Both the position numbers and the translations under genes were made by a program. The notes under the pieces are model-generated. The model was not told the DNA's origin. It was given only the letters and a program-made list of their open reading frames with translations, and made no database searches. Of a DNA stretch of 64,000 nt, positions 1 through 11,900 are shown piece by piece (the first letter of the stretch is position 1; each line of letters opens with the position of its first letter). The stretch lies in assembly GCA_020796225.1 (NCBI GenBank), contig CM036760.1, positions 2,044,501 through 2,108,500 on the forward strand. The letters are read 5' to 3'. Source of the DNA: Arion vulgaris. Taxonomy: Eukaryota > Mollusca > Gastropoda > Stylommatophora > Arionidae.

Positions 1-2242
1 TGTGAATTCTTTATATTTCTATTAAACGTATTGATGTTGTGAATTCTTTATATTTCTATTAAACTTATTGATGTTGTGAATTCTTTATATTTCTATTAAA
101 CTTATTGATGTTGTGAATACTTTATATTTCTATTAAACTTATTGATGTTGTGAATTCTCTATATTTCTATTAAACTTATTGATGTTGTGAATTCTTTATA
201 TTTCTATCAAACGTATTGATGTTGTGAATACTTTATATTTCTATCAAACTTATTGATGTTGTGAATTCTCTATATTTCTATCAAACTTATTGATGTTGTG
301 AATTCTTTATATTTCTATTAAACGTATTGATGTTGTGAATACTTTATATTTCTATCAAACGTATTGATGTTGTGAATACTTTATATTTCTATTAAACTTA
401 TTGATGTTGTGAATTCTTTATATTTCTATTAAACTTATTGATGTTGTGAATACTTTATATTTCTATTAAACTTATTGATGTTGTGAATTCTCTATATTTC
501 TATTAAACTTATTGATGTTGTGAATTCTTTATATTTCTATTAAACTTATTGATGTTGTGAATTCTCTATATTTCTATTAAACTTATTGATGTTGTGAATT
601 CTTTATATTTCTATTAAACTTATTGATGTTGTGAATTCTCTATATTTCTATTAAACTTATTGATGTTGTGAATTCTTTATATTTCTATTAAACTTATTGT
701 CTTACAGACGGTTGTGATGTTGTGAATACTTTATATTTCTATTAAACTTATTGATGTTGTGAATTCTCTATATTTCTATTAAACTTATTGATGTTGTGAA
801 TTCTTTATATTTCTATTAAACTTATTGATGTTGTGAATTCTCTATATTTCTATTAAACTTATTGATGTTGTGAATTCTTTATATTTCTATTAAACTTATT
901 GATGTTGTGAATTCTCTATATTTCTATTAAACTTATTGATGTTGTGAATACTTTATATTTCTATTAAACTTATTGTCTTACAGACGGTTGTGATGTTGTG
1001 AATACTTTATATTTCTATCAAACGTATTGATGTTGTGAATACTTTATATTTCTATTAAACTTATTGATGTTGTGAATACTTTATATTTCTATTAAACTTA
1101 TTGATGTTGTGAATACTTTATATTTATATTAAACTTATTGATGTTGTGAATTCTTTATATTTCTATTAAACGTATTGATGTTGTGAATTCTTTATATTTC
1201 TATTAAACTTATTGATGTTGTGAATTCTTTATATTTCTATTAAACTTATTGATGTTGTGAATACTTTATATTTCTATTAAACTTATTGATGTTGTGAATT
1301 CTCTATATTTCTATTAAACTTATTGATGTTGTGAATTCTTTATATTTCTATCAAACGTATTGATGTTGTGAATACTTTATATTTCTATCAAACTTATTGA
1401 TGTTGTGAATTCTCTATATTTCTATCAAACTTATTGATGTTGTGAATTCTTTATATTTCTATTAAACGTATTGATGTTGTGAATACTTTATATTTCTATT
1501 AAACTTATTGATGTTGTGAATACTTTATATTTCTATCAAACTTATTGATGTTGTGAATTCTTTATATTTCTATTAAACTTATTGATGTTGTGAATACTTT
1601 ATATTTCTATTAAACTTATTGATGTTGTGAATTCTCTATATTTCTATTAAACTTATTGATGTTGTGAATTCTTTATATTTCTATTAAACTTATTGATGTT
1701 GTGAATTCTCTATATTTCTATTAAACTTATTGATGTTGTGAATTCTTTATATTTCTATTAAACTTATTGATGTTGTGAATTCTCTATATTTCTATTAAAC
1801 TTATTGATGTTGTGAATTCTTTATATTTCTATTAAACTTATTGATGTTGTGAATACTTTATATTTCTATTAAACTTATTGTCTTACAGACGGTTGTGATG
1901 TTGTGAATACTTTATATTTCTATCAAACGTATTGATGTTGTGAATACTTTATATTTCTATCAAACTTATTGATGTTGTGAATTCTTTATATTTCTTTTAA
2001 ACTTATTGATGTTGTGAATTCTTTATATTTCTTTTAAACTTATTGATGTTGTGAATTCTTTATATTTCTATTAAACTTATTGATGTTGTGAATTCTTTAT
2101 ATTTCTATCAAACTTATTGATGTTGTGAATACTTTATATTTCTATTAAACTTATTGATGTTGTGAATTCTTTATATTTCTATTAAACTTATTGATGTTGT
2201 GAATTCTCTATATTTCTATTAAACTTATTGTCTTACAGACGG
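1..2242. repeat. 37-bp minisatellite with higher-order structure
   Basis: About 60 tandem copies of a 37-bp unit that begins TGTGAATTCTTTATATTTCT. Copies differ at a few fixed sites (TTC/TAC after GAA, TTTA/TCTA, TTAAA/TCAAA, AACGT/AACTT). The first several hundred bases recur almost exactly 1144 bp later, so units were amplified in blocks. A variant ending with TCTTACAGACGG appears four times (about 699, 974, 1880, 2230). The array starts before the window. No coding potential. Confidence 0.97.
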
Positions 2243-2319
2243 TTGTGATGTTGTGATGTTGTGATGTTGTGATGTTGTGATGTTGTGATGTTGTGATGTT
2301 GTGATGTTGTGATGTTGTG
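2243..2319. repeat. 8-bp repeat (TGTGATGT)n
   Basis: About nine perfect copies of TGTGATGT. It grows directly out of the last variant unit of the preceding 37-bp array, whose end reads GGTTGTGATGTTGTGA, so slippage on that unit is the likely origin. Confidence 0.95.
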
Positions 2320-2923
2320 AATTCTTTTCTACCTTACTTTCTTCTCAACCCTTTCTTCCTGGCACTTTAATTCTGTTTTTTTTTTCATTTAAGTTTGAAA
2401 GACACAATTTTTTTTCAATATAAATTTAGAATGCAGTATTAATTTCAGCTTCAATTCCAATCTCGGAATAACAGGCGTTTCTGATATGTACAGCCCCTGA
2501 ACCTCACGTGACAATGACCTGGATATTCATATTTATTAAAGGTTAGTCATCCACTGAATGCCCTTGACGGAAGCAAGTCAAAATGGTTCCTTTATCCAAG
2601 TGGATATTGATCGTGCACCTGAAGCGAATATTGTCTAGAAGTCAGTGACACCATCAGATTTTAGTTACACGTTTCCGGTATCAGTTGGTTTATAAAGCCC
2701 TGTTTAAGGAATTGAGTGCAGGTAAAGTTGTTTATAAACCAACGAAATGTGACTACATATTTTGTTAGGAAATACAGGTGAGATTGGGATTAGATTTACA
2801 AATCAATATCGCATTCGATCAGTGGGAGTAAAGTGGGTGTCCTTAAAAGTGTGTGATTGACCTTCCGTTGAAAAATCACAGCTTTTGTGTTGTAGAATAA
2901 TGAACTTCATCATGTGTCCGTTA
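2320..2923. other. unique spacer, no gene seen
   Basis: Single-copy AT-rich sequence between two large arrays. I see no open frame of note. Two donor-like strings (GTGCAG/GTAAAG near 2720 and ATACAG/GTGAGA near 2777) occur without a supporting exon. Confidence 0.6.
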
Positions 2924-5900
2924 GCGTGAATTGTTGTATGGTTTCCAGCTGAGATAGCCAGTCCTTAGATGTATAATGTAGTAACCGAGCGTGAATTGTT
3001 GTATGGTTTCCAGCTGAGATAGCCAGTCCTTAGATGTATAATGTAGTAACCGAGCGTGAATTGTTGTATGGTTTCCAGCTGAGATAGCCAGTCCTTAGAT
3101 GTATAATGTAGTAACCGAGCGTGAATTGTTGTATGGTTTCCAGCTGAGATAGCCAGTCCTTAGATGTATAATGTAGTAACCGAGCGTGAATTGTTGTATG
3201 GTTTCCAGCTGAGATAGCCAGTCCTTAGATGTATAATGTAGTAACCGAGCGTGAATTGTTGTATGGTTTCCAGCTGAGATAGCCAGTCCTTAGATGTATA
3301 ATGTAGTAACCGAGCGTGAATTGTTGTATGGTTTCCAGCTGAGATAGCCAGTCCTTAGATGTATAATGTAGTAACCGAGCGTGAATTGTTGTATGGTTTC
3401 CAGCTGAGATAGCCAGTCCTTAGATGTATAATGTAGTAACCGAGCGTGAATTGTTGTATGGTTTCCAGCTGAGATAGCCAGTCCTTAGATGTATAATGTA
3501 GTAACCGAGCGTGAATTGTTGTATGGTTTCCAGCTGAGATAGCCAGTCCTTAGATGTATAATGTAGTAACCGAGCGTGAATTGTTGTATGGTTTCCAGCT
3601 GAGATAGCCAGTCCTTAGATGTATAATGTAGTAACCGAGCGTGAATTGTTGTATGGTTTCCAGCTGAGATAGCCAGTCCTTAGATGTATAATGTAGTAAC
3701 CGAGCGTGAATTGTTGTATGGTTTCCAGCTGAGATAGCCAGTCCTTAGATGTATAATGTAGTAACCGAGCGTGAATTGTTGTATGGTTTCCAGCTGAGAT
3801 AGCCAGTCCTTAGATGTATAATGTAGTAACCGAGCGTGAATTGTTGTATGGTTTCCAGCTGAGATAGCCAGTCCTTAGATGTATAATGTAGTAACCGAGC
3901 GTGAATTGTTGTATGGTTTCCAGCTGAGATAGCCAGTCCTTAGATGTATAATGTAGTAACCGAGCGTGAATTGTTGTATGGTTTCCAGCTGAGATAGCCA
4001 GTCCTTAGATGTATAATGTAGTAACCGAGCGTGAATTGTTGTATGGTTTCCAGCTGAGATAGCCAGTCCTTAGATGTATAATGTAGTAACCGAGCGTGAA
4101 TTGTTGTATGGTTTCCAGCTGAGATAGCCAGTCCTTAGATGTATAATGTAGTAACCGAGCGTGAATTGTTGTATGGTTTCCAGCTGAGATAGCCAGTCCT
4201 TAGATGTATAATGTAGTAACCGAGCGTGAATTGTTGTATGGTTTCCAGCTGAGATAGCCAGTCCTTAGATGTATAATGTAGTAACCGAGCGTGAATTGTT
4301 GTATGGTTTCCAGCTGAGATAGCCAGTCCTTAGATGTATAATGTAGTAACCGAGCGTGAATTGTTGTATGGTTTCCAGCTGAGATAGCCAGTCCTTAGAT
4401 GTATAATGTAGTAACCGAGCGTGAATTGTTGTATGGTTTCCAGCTGAGATAGCCAGTCCTTAGATGTATAATGTAGTAACCGAGCTTGAATTGTTGTATG
4501 GTTTCCAGCTGAGATAGCCAGTCCTTAGATGTATAATGTAGTAACCGAGCGTGAATTGTTGTATGGTTTCCAGCTGAGATAGCCAGTCCTTAGATGTATA
4601 ATGTAGTAACCGAGCGTGAATTGTTGTATGGTTTCCAGCTGAGATAGCCAGTCCTTAGATGTATAATGTAGTAACCGAGCGTGAATTGTTGTATGGTTTC
4701 CAGCTGAGATAGCCAGTCCTTAGATGTATAATGTAGTAACCGAGCGTGAATTGTTGTATGGTTTCCAGCTGAGATAGCCAGTCCTTAGATGTATAATGTA
4801 GTAACCGAGCGTGAATTGTTGTATGGTTTCCAGCTGAGATAGCCAGTCCTTAGATGTATAATGTAGTAACCGAGCGTGAATTGTTGTATGGTTTCCAGCT
4901 GAGATAGCCAGTCCTTAGATGTATAATGTAGTAACCGAGCGTGAATTGTTGTATGGTTTCCAGCTGAGATAGCCAGTCCTTAGATGTATAATGTAGTAAC
5001 CGAGCGTGAATTGTTGTATGGTTTCCAGCTGAGATAGCCAGTCCTAAGATGTATAATGTAGTAACCGAGCGTGAATTGTTGTATGGTTTCCAGCTGAGAT
5101 AGCCAGTCCTTAGATGTATAATGTAGTAACCGAGCGTGAATTGTTGTATGGTTTCCAGCTGAGATAGCCAGTCCTTAGATGTATAATGTAGTAACCGAGC
5201 GTGAATTGTTGTATGGTTTCCAGCTGAGATAGCCAGTCCTTAGATGTATAATGTAGTAACCGAGCGTGAATTGTTGTATGGTTTCCAGCTGAGATAGCCA
5301 GTCCTTAGATGAATAATGTAGTAACCGAGCGTGAATTGTTGTATGGTTTCCAGCTGAGATAGCCAGTCCTTAGATGAATAATGTAGTAACCGAGCGTGAA
5401 TTGTTGTATGGTTTCCAGCTGAGATAGCCAGTCCTTAGATGTATAATGTAGTAACCGAGCGTGAATTGTTGTATGGTTTCCAGCTGAGATAGCCAGTCCT
5501 TAGATGTATAATGTAGTAACCGAGCGTGAATTGTTGTATGGTTTCCAGCTGAGATAGCCAGTCCTTAGATGTATAATGTAGTAACCGAGCGTGAATTGTT
5601 GTATGGTTTCCAGCTGAGATAGCCAGTCCTTAGATGTATAATGTAGTAACCGAGCGTGAATTGTTGTATGGTTTCCAGCTGAGATAGCCAGTCCTTAGAT
5701 GTATAATGTAGTAACCGAGCGTGAATTGTTGTATGGTTTCCAGCTGAGATAGCCAGTCCTTAGATGTATAATGTAGTAACCGAGCGTGAATTGTTGTATG
5801 GTTTCCAGCTGAGATAGCCAGTCCTTAGATGTATAATGTAGTAACCGAGCGTGAATTGTTGTATGGTTTCCAGCTGAGATAGCCAGTCCTTAGATGTATA

Positions 5901-8900
5901 ATGTAGTAACCGAGCGTGAATTGTTGTATGGTTTCCAGCTGAGATAGCCAGTCCTTAGATGTATAATGTAGTAACCGAGCGTGAATTGTTGTATGGTTTC
6001 CAGCTGAGATAGCCAGTCCTTAGATGTATAATGTAGTAACCGAGCGTGAATTGTTGTATGGTTTCCAGCTGAGATAGCCAGTCCTTAGATGTATAATGTA
6101 GTAACCGAGCGTGAATTGTTGTATGGTTTCCAGCTGAGATAGCCAGTCCTTAGATGTATAATGTAGTAACCGAGCGTGAATTGTTGTATGGTTTCCAGCT
6201 GAGATAGCCAGTCCTTAGATGTATAATGTAGTAACCGAGCGTGAATTGTTGTATGGTTTCCAGCTGAGATAGCCAGTCCTTAGATGTATAATGTAGTAAC
6301 CGAGCGTGAATTGTTGTATGGTTTCCAGCTGAGATAGCCAGTCCTTAGATGTATAATGTAGTAACCGAGCGTGAATTGTTGTATGGTTTCCAGCTGAGAT
6401 AGCCAGTCCTTAGATGTATAATGTAGTAACCGAGCGTGAATTGTTGTATGGTTTCCAGCTGAGATAGCCAGTCCTTAGATGTATAATGTAGTAACCGAGC
6501 GTGAATTGTTGTATGGTTTCCAGCTGAGATAGCCAGTCCTTAGATGTATAATGTAGTAACCGAGCGTGAATTGTTGTATGGTTTCCAGCTGAGATAGCCA
6601 GTCCTTAGATGTATAATGTAGTAACCGAGCGTGAATTGTTGTATGGTTTCCAGCTGAGATAGCCAGTCCTTAGATGTATAATGTAGTAACCGAGCGTGAA
6701 TTGTTGTATGGTTTCCAGCTGAGATAGCCAGTCCTTAGATGTATAATGTAGTAACCGAGCGTGAATTGTTGTATGGTTTCCAGCGAGATAGCCAGTCTTA
6801 GATTATAATGTAGTAACCGAGCGTGAATTGTTGTATGGTTTCCAGCTGAGATAGCCAGTCCTTAGATGTATAATGTAGTAACCGAGCGTGAATTGTTGTA
6901 TGGTTTCCAGCTGAGATAGCCAGTCCTTAGATGTATAATGTAGTAACCGAGCGTGAATTGTTGTATGGTTTCCAGCTGAGATAGCCAGTCCTTAGATGTA
7001 TAATGTAGTAACCGAGCGTGAATTGTTGTATGGTTTCCAGCTGAGATAGCCAGTCCTTAGATGTATAATGGTAACCGAGCTGAATGTTGTATGGTTTCCA
7101 GCTGAGATAGCAGTCCTTAATGTATAATGTAGTAACCGAGCGTGAATTGTTGTATGGTTTCCAGCTGAGATAGCCAGTCCTTAGATGTATAATGTAGTAA
7201 CCGAGCGTGAATTGTTGTATGGTTTCCAGCTGAGATAGCCAGTCCTTAGATGTATAATGTAGTAACCGAGCGTGAATTGTTGTATGGTTTCCAGCTGAGA
7301 TAGCCAGTCCTTAGATGTATAATGTAGTAACCGAGCGTGAATTGTTGTATGGTTTCCAGCTGAGATAGCGTCCTTAGAATACCGGTGCATGCCACTTAGA
7401 TGTATAATGTAGTAACCGAGCGTGAATTGTTGTATGGTTTCCAGCTGAGATAGCCAGTCCTTAGATGTATAATGTAGTAACCGAGCGTGAATTGTTGTAT
7501 GGTTTCCAGCTGAGATAGCCAGTCCTTAGATGTATAATGTAGTAACCGAGCGTGAATTGTTGTATGGTTTCCAGCTGAGATAGCCAGTCCTTAGATGTAT
7601 AATGTAGTAACCGAGCGTGAATTGTTGTATGGTTTCCAGCTGAGATAGCCAGTCCTTAGATGTATAATGTAGTAACCGAGCGTGAATTGTTGTATGGTTT
7701 CCAGCTGAGATAGCCAGTCCTTAGATGTATAATGTAGTAACCGAGCGTGAATTGTTGTATGGTTTCCAGCTGAGATAGCCAGTCCTTAGATGTATAATGT
7801 AGTAACCGAGCGTGAATTGTTGTATGGTTTCCAGCTGAGATAGCCAGTCCTTAGATGTATAATGTAGTAACCGAGCGTGAATTGTTGTATGGTTTCCAGC
7901 TGAGATAGAGTCCTAGAGTACAATGTAGTAACCAGCATTTGTAGTTTCACTGAATACCGTCTGAGATAATGTAACAGTGAATTTGTATGGTTTCCATGAG
8001 ATAGCCAGTCCTTAGATGTATAATGTAGTAACCGAGCGTGAATTGTTGTATGGTTTCCAGCTGAGATAGCCAGTCCTTAGATGTATAATGTAGTAACCGA
8101 GCGTGAATTGTTGTATGGTTTCCAGCTGAGATAGCCAGTCCTTAGATGTATAATGTAGTAACCGAGCGTGAATTGTTGTATGGTTTCCAGCTGAGATAGC
8201 CAGTCCTTAGATGTATAATGTAGTAACCGAGCGTGAATTATTGTATGGTTTCCAGCTGAGATAGCCAGTCCTTAGATGTATAATGTAGTAACCGAGCGTG
8301 AATTGTTGTATGGTTTCCAGCTGAGATAGCCAGTCCTAAGATGTATAATGTAGTAACCGAGCGTGAATTGTTGTATGGTTTCCAGCTGAGATAGCCAGTC
8401 CTTAGATGTATAATGTAGTAACCGAGCGTGAATTGTTGTATGGTTTCAAGCTGAGATAGCCAGTCCTTAGATGTATAATGTAGTAACCGAGCGTGAATTT
8501 TTGTATGGTTTCCAGCTGAGATAGCCAGTCCTTAGATGTATAATGTAGTAACCGAGCGTGAATTGTTGTATGGTTTCCAGCTGAGATAGCCAGTCCTTAG
8601 ATGTATAATGTAGTAACCGAGCGTGAATTGTTGTATGGTTTCCAGCTGAGATAGCCAGTCCTTAGATGTATAATGTAGTAACCGAGCGTGAATTGTTGTA
8701 TGGTTTCCAGCTGAGATAGCCAGTCCTTAGATGTATAATGTAGTAACCGAGCGTGAATTGTTGTATGGTTTCCAGCTGAGATAGCCAGTCCTTAGATGTA
8801 TAATGTAGTAACCGAGCGTGAATTGTTGTATGGTTTCCAGCTGAGATAGCCAGTCCTTAGATGTATAATGTAGTAACCGAGCGTGAATTGTTGTATGGTT

Positions 8901-11900
8901 TCCAGCTGAGATAGCCAGTCCTTAGATGTATAATGTAGTAACCGAGCGTGAATTGTTGTATGGTTTCCAGCTGAGATAGCCAGTCCTTAGATGTATAATG
9001 TAGTAACCGAGCGTGAATTGTTGTATGGTTTCCAGCTGAGATAGCAAGTCCTTAGATGTATAATGTAGTAACCGAGCGTGAATTGTTGTATGGTTTCCAG
9101 CTGAGATAGCCAGTCCTTAGATGTATAATGTAGTAACCGAGCGTGAATTGTTGTATGGTTTCCAGCTGAGATAGCCAGTCCTGATGTATAATGTAACCGA
9201 GCGTATGTTGTATTTCAGCTGAATACGTCTTAGATGTAAAGAACCGAGCGTGAATTGTTGTATGGTTTCCAGCTGAGATAGCCAGTCCTTAGATGTATAA
9301 TGTAGTAACCGAGCGTGAATTGTTGTATGGTTTCCAGCTGAGATAGCCAGTCCTTAGATGTATAATGTAGTAACCGAGCGTGAATTGTTGTATGGTTTCC
9401 AGCTGAGATAGCCAGTCCTTAGATGTATAATGTAGTAACCGAGCGTGAATTGTTGTATGGTTTCCAGCTGAGATAGCCAGTCCTTAGATGTATAATGTAG
9501 TAACCGAGCGTGAATTGTTGTATGGTTTCCAGCTGAGATAGCCAGTCCTTAGATGTATAATGTAGTAACCGAGCGTGAATTGTTGTATGGTTTCCAGCTG
9601 AGATAGCCAGTCCTTAGATGTATAATGTAGTAACCGAGCGTGAATTGTTGTATGGTTTCCAGCTGAGATAGCCAGTCCTTAGATGTATAATGTAGTAACC
9701 GAGCGTGAATTGTTGTATGGTTTCCAGCTGAGATAGCCAGTCCTTAGATGTATAATGTAGTAACCGAGCGTGAATTGTTGTATGGTTTCCAGCTGAGATA
9801 GCCAGTCCTTAGATGTATAATGTAGTAACCGAGCGTGAATTGTTGTATGGTTTCCAGCTGAGATAGCCAGTCCTTAGATGTATAATGTAGTAACCGAGCG
9901 TGAATTGTTGTATGGTTTCCAGCTGAGATAGCCAGTCCTTAGATGTACAATGTAGTAACCGAGCGTGAATTGTTGTATGGTTTCCAGCTGAGATAGCCAG
10001 TCCTTAGATGTATAATGTAGTAACCGAGCGTGAATTGTTGTATGGTTTCACTAGAGCCTAGAGATAATGTCCAGCATTCATTTCACTGAATAGTCTAATG
10101 TCAATGTAGTAACCGAGCGTGAATTGTTGTATGGTTTCCAGCTGAGATAGCCAGTCCTTAGATGTACAATGTAGTAACCGAGCGTGAATTGTTGTATGGT
10201 TTCCAGCTGAGATAGCCAGTCCTTAGATGTACAATGTAGTAACCAAGCGTGAATTGTTGTATGGTTTCCAGCTGAGATAGCCAGTCCTTAGATGTACAAT
10301 GTAGTAACCGAGCGTGAATTGTTGTATGGTTTCCAGCTGAGATAGCCAGTCCTTAGATGTACAATGTAGTAACCGAGCGTGAATTGTTGTATGGTTTCCA
10401 GCTGAGATAGCCAGTCCTTAGATGTACAATGTAGTAACCGAGCGTGAATTGTTGTATGGTTTCCAGCTGAGATAGCCAGTCCTATAATGATAAATGAAAA
10501 GTAACCAGAGAAATGGTACAGTTGTTGTATGGTTTCCAGCTGAGATAGCCAGTCCTTAGATGTACAATGTAGTAACCGAGCGTGAATTGTTGTATGGTTT
10601 CCAGCTGAGATAGCCAGTCCTTAGATGTACAATGTAGTAACCGAGCGTGAATTGTTGTATGGTTTCCAGCTGAGATAGCCAGTCCTTAGATGTATAATGT
10701 AGTAACCGAGCGTGAATTGTTGTATGGTTTCCAGCTGAGATAGCCAGTCCTTAGATGTAATGTAGTAACTGAGCGTGAATTGTTGTATGGTTTCCAGCTG
10801 AGATAGCCAGTCCTTAGATGTATAATGTAGTAACCGAGCGTGAATTGTTGTATGGTTTCCAGCTGAGATAGCCAGTCCTTAGATGTATAATGTAGTAACC
10901 GAGCGTGAATTGTTGTATGGTTTCCAGCTGAGATAGCCAGTCCTTAGATGTAAAATGTAGTAACCGAGCGTGAATTGTTGTATGGTTTCCAGCTGAGATA
11001 GCCAGTCCTTAGATGTATAATGTAGTAACCGAGCGTGAATTGTTGTATGGTTTCCAGCTGAGATAGCCAGTCCTTAGATGTATAATGTAGTAACCGAGCG
11101 TGAATTGTTGTATGGTTTCCAGCTGAGATAGCCAGTCCTTAGATGTAAAATGTAGTAACCGAGCGTGAATTGTTGTATGGTTTCCAGCTGAGATAGCCAG
11201 TCCTTAGATGTATAATGTAGTAACCGAGCGTGAATTGTTGTATGGTTTCCAGCTGAGATAGCCAGTCCTTAGATGTATAATGTAGTAACCGAGCGTGAAT
11301 TGTTGTATGGTTTCCAGCTGAGATAGCCAGTCCTTAGATGTATAATGTAGTAACCGAGCGTGAATTGTTGTATGGTTTCCAGCTGAGATAGCCAGTCCTT
11401 AGATGTATAATGTAGTAACCGAGCGTGAATTGTTGTATGGTTTCCAGCTGAGATAGCCAGTCCTTAGATGTATAATGTAGTAACCGAGCGTGAATTGTTG
11501 TATGGTTTCCAGCTGAGATAGCCAGTCCTTAGATGTATAATGTAGTAACCGAGCGTGAATTGTTGTATGGTTTCCAGCTGAGATAGCCAGTCCTTAGATG
11601 TATAATGTAGTAACCAAGCGTGAATTGTTGTATGGTTTCCAGCTGAGATAGCCAGTCCTTAGATGTACAATGTAGTAACCGAGCGTGAATTGTTGTATGG
11701 TTTCCAGCTGAGATAGCCAGTCCTTAGATGTATAATGTAGTAACCGAGCGTGAATTGTTGTATGGTTTCCAGCTGAGATAGCCAGTCCTTAGATGTATAA
11801 TGTAGTAACCAGAGCGTGAATGTTGTATGGTTTCCAGCTGAGATAGCCAGTCCTTAGATGTATAATGTAGTAACCGAGCTGAATTGTTGTATGGTTTCCA

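Noticed and set aside
1..2242. CRISPR-like array of 37-bp repeats
   Set aside because: Units are contiguous without unique spacers, in eukaryotic sequence; it is a minisatellite.
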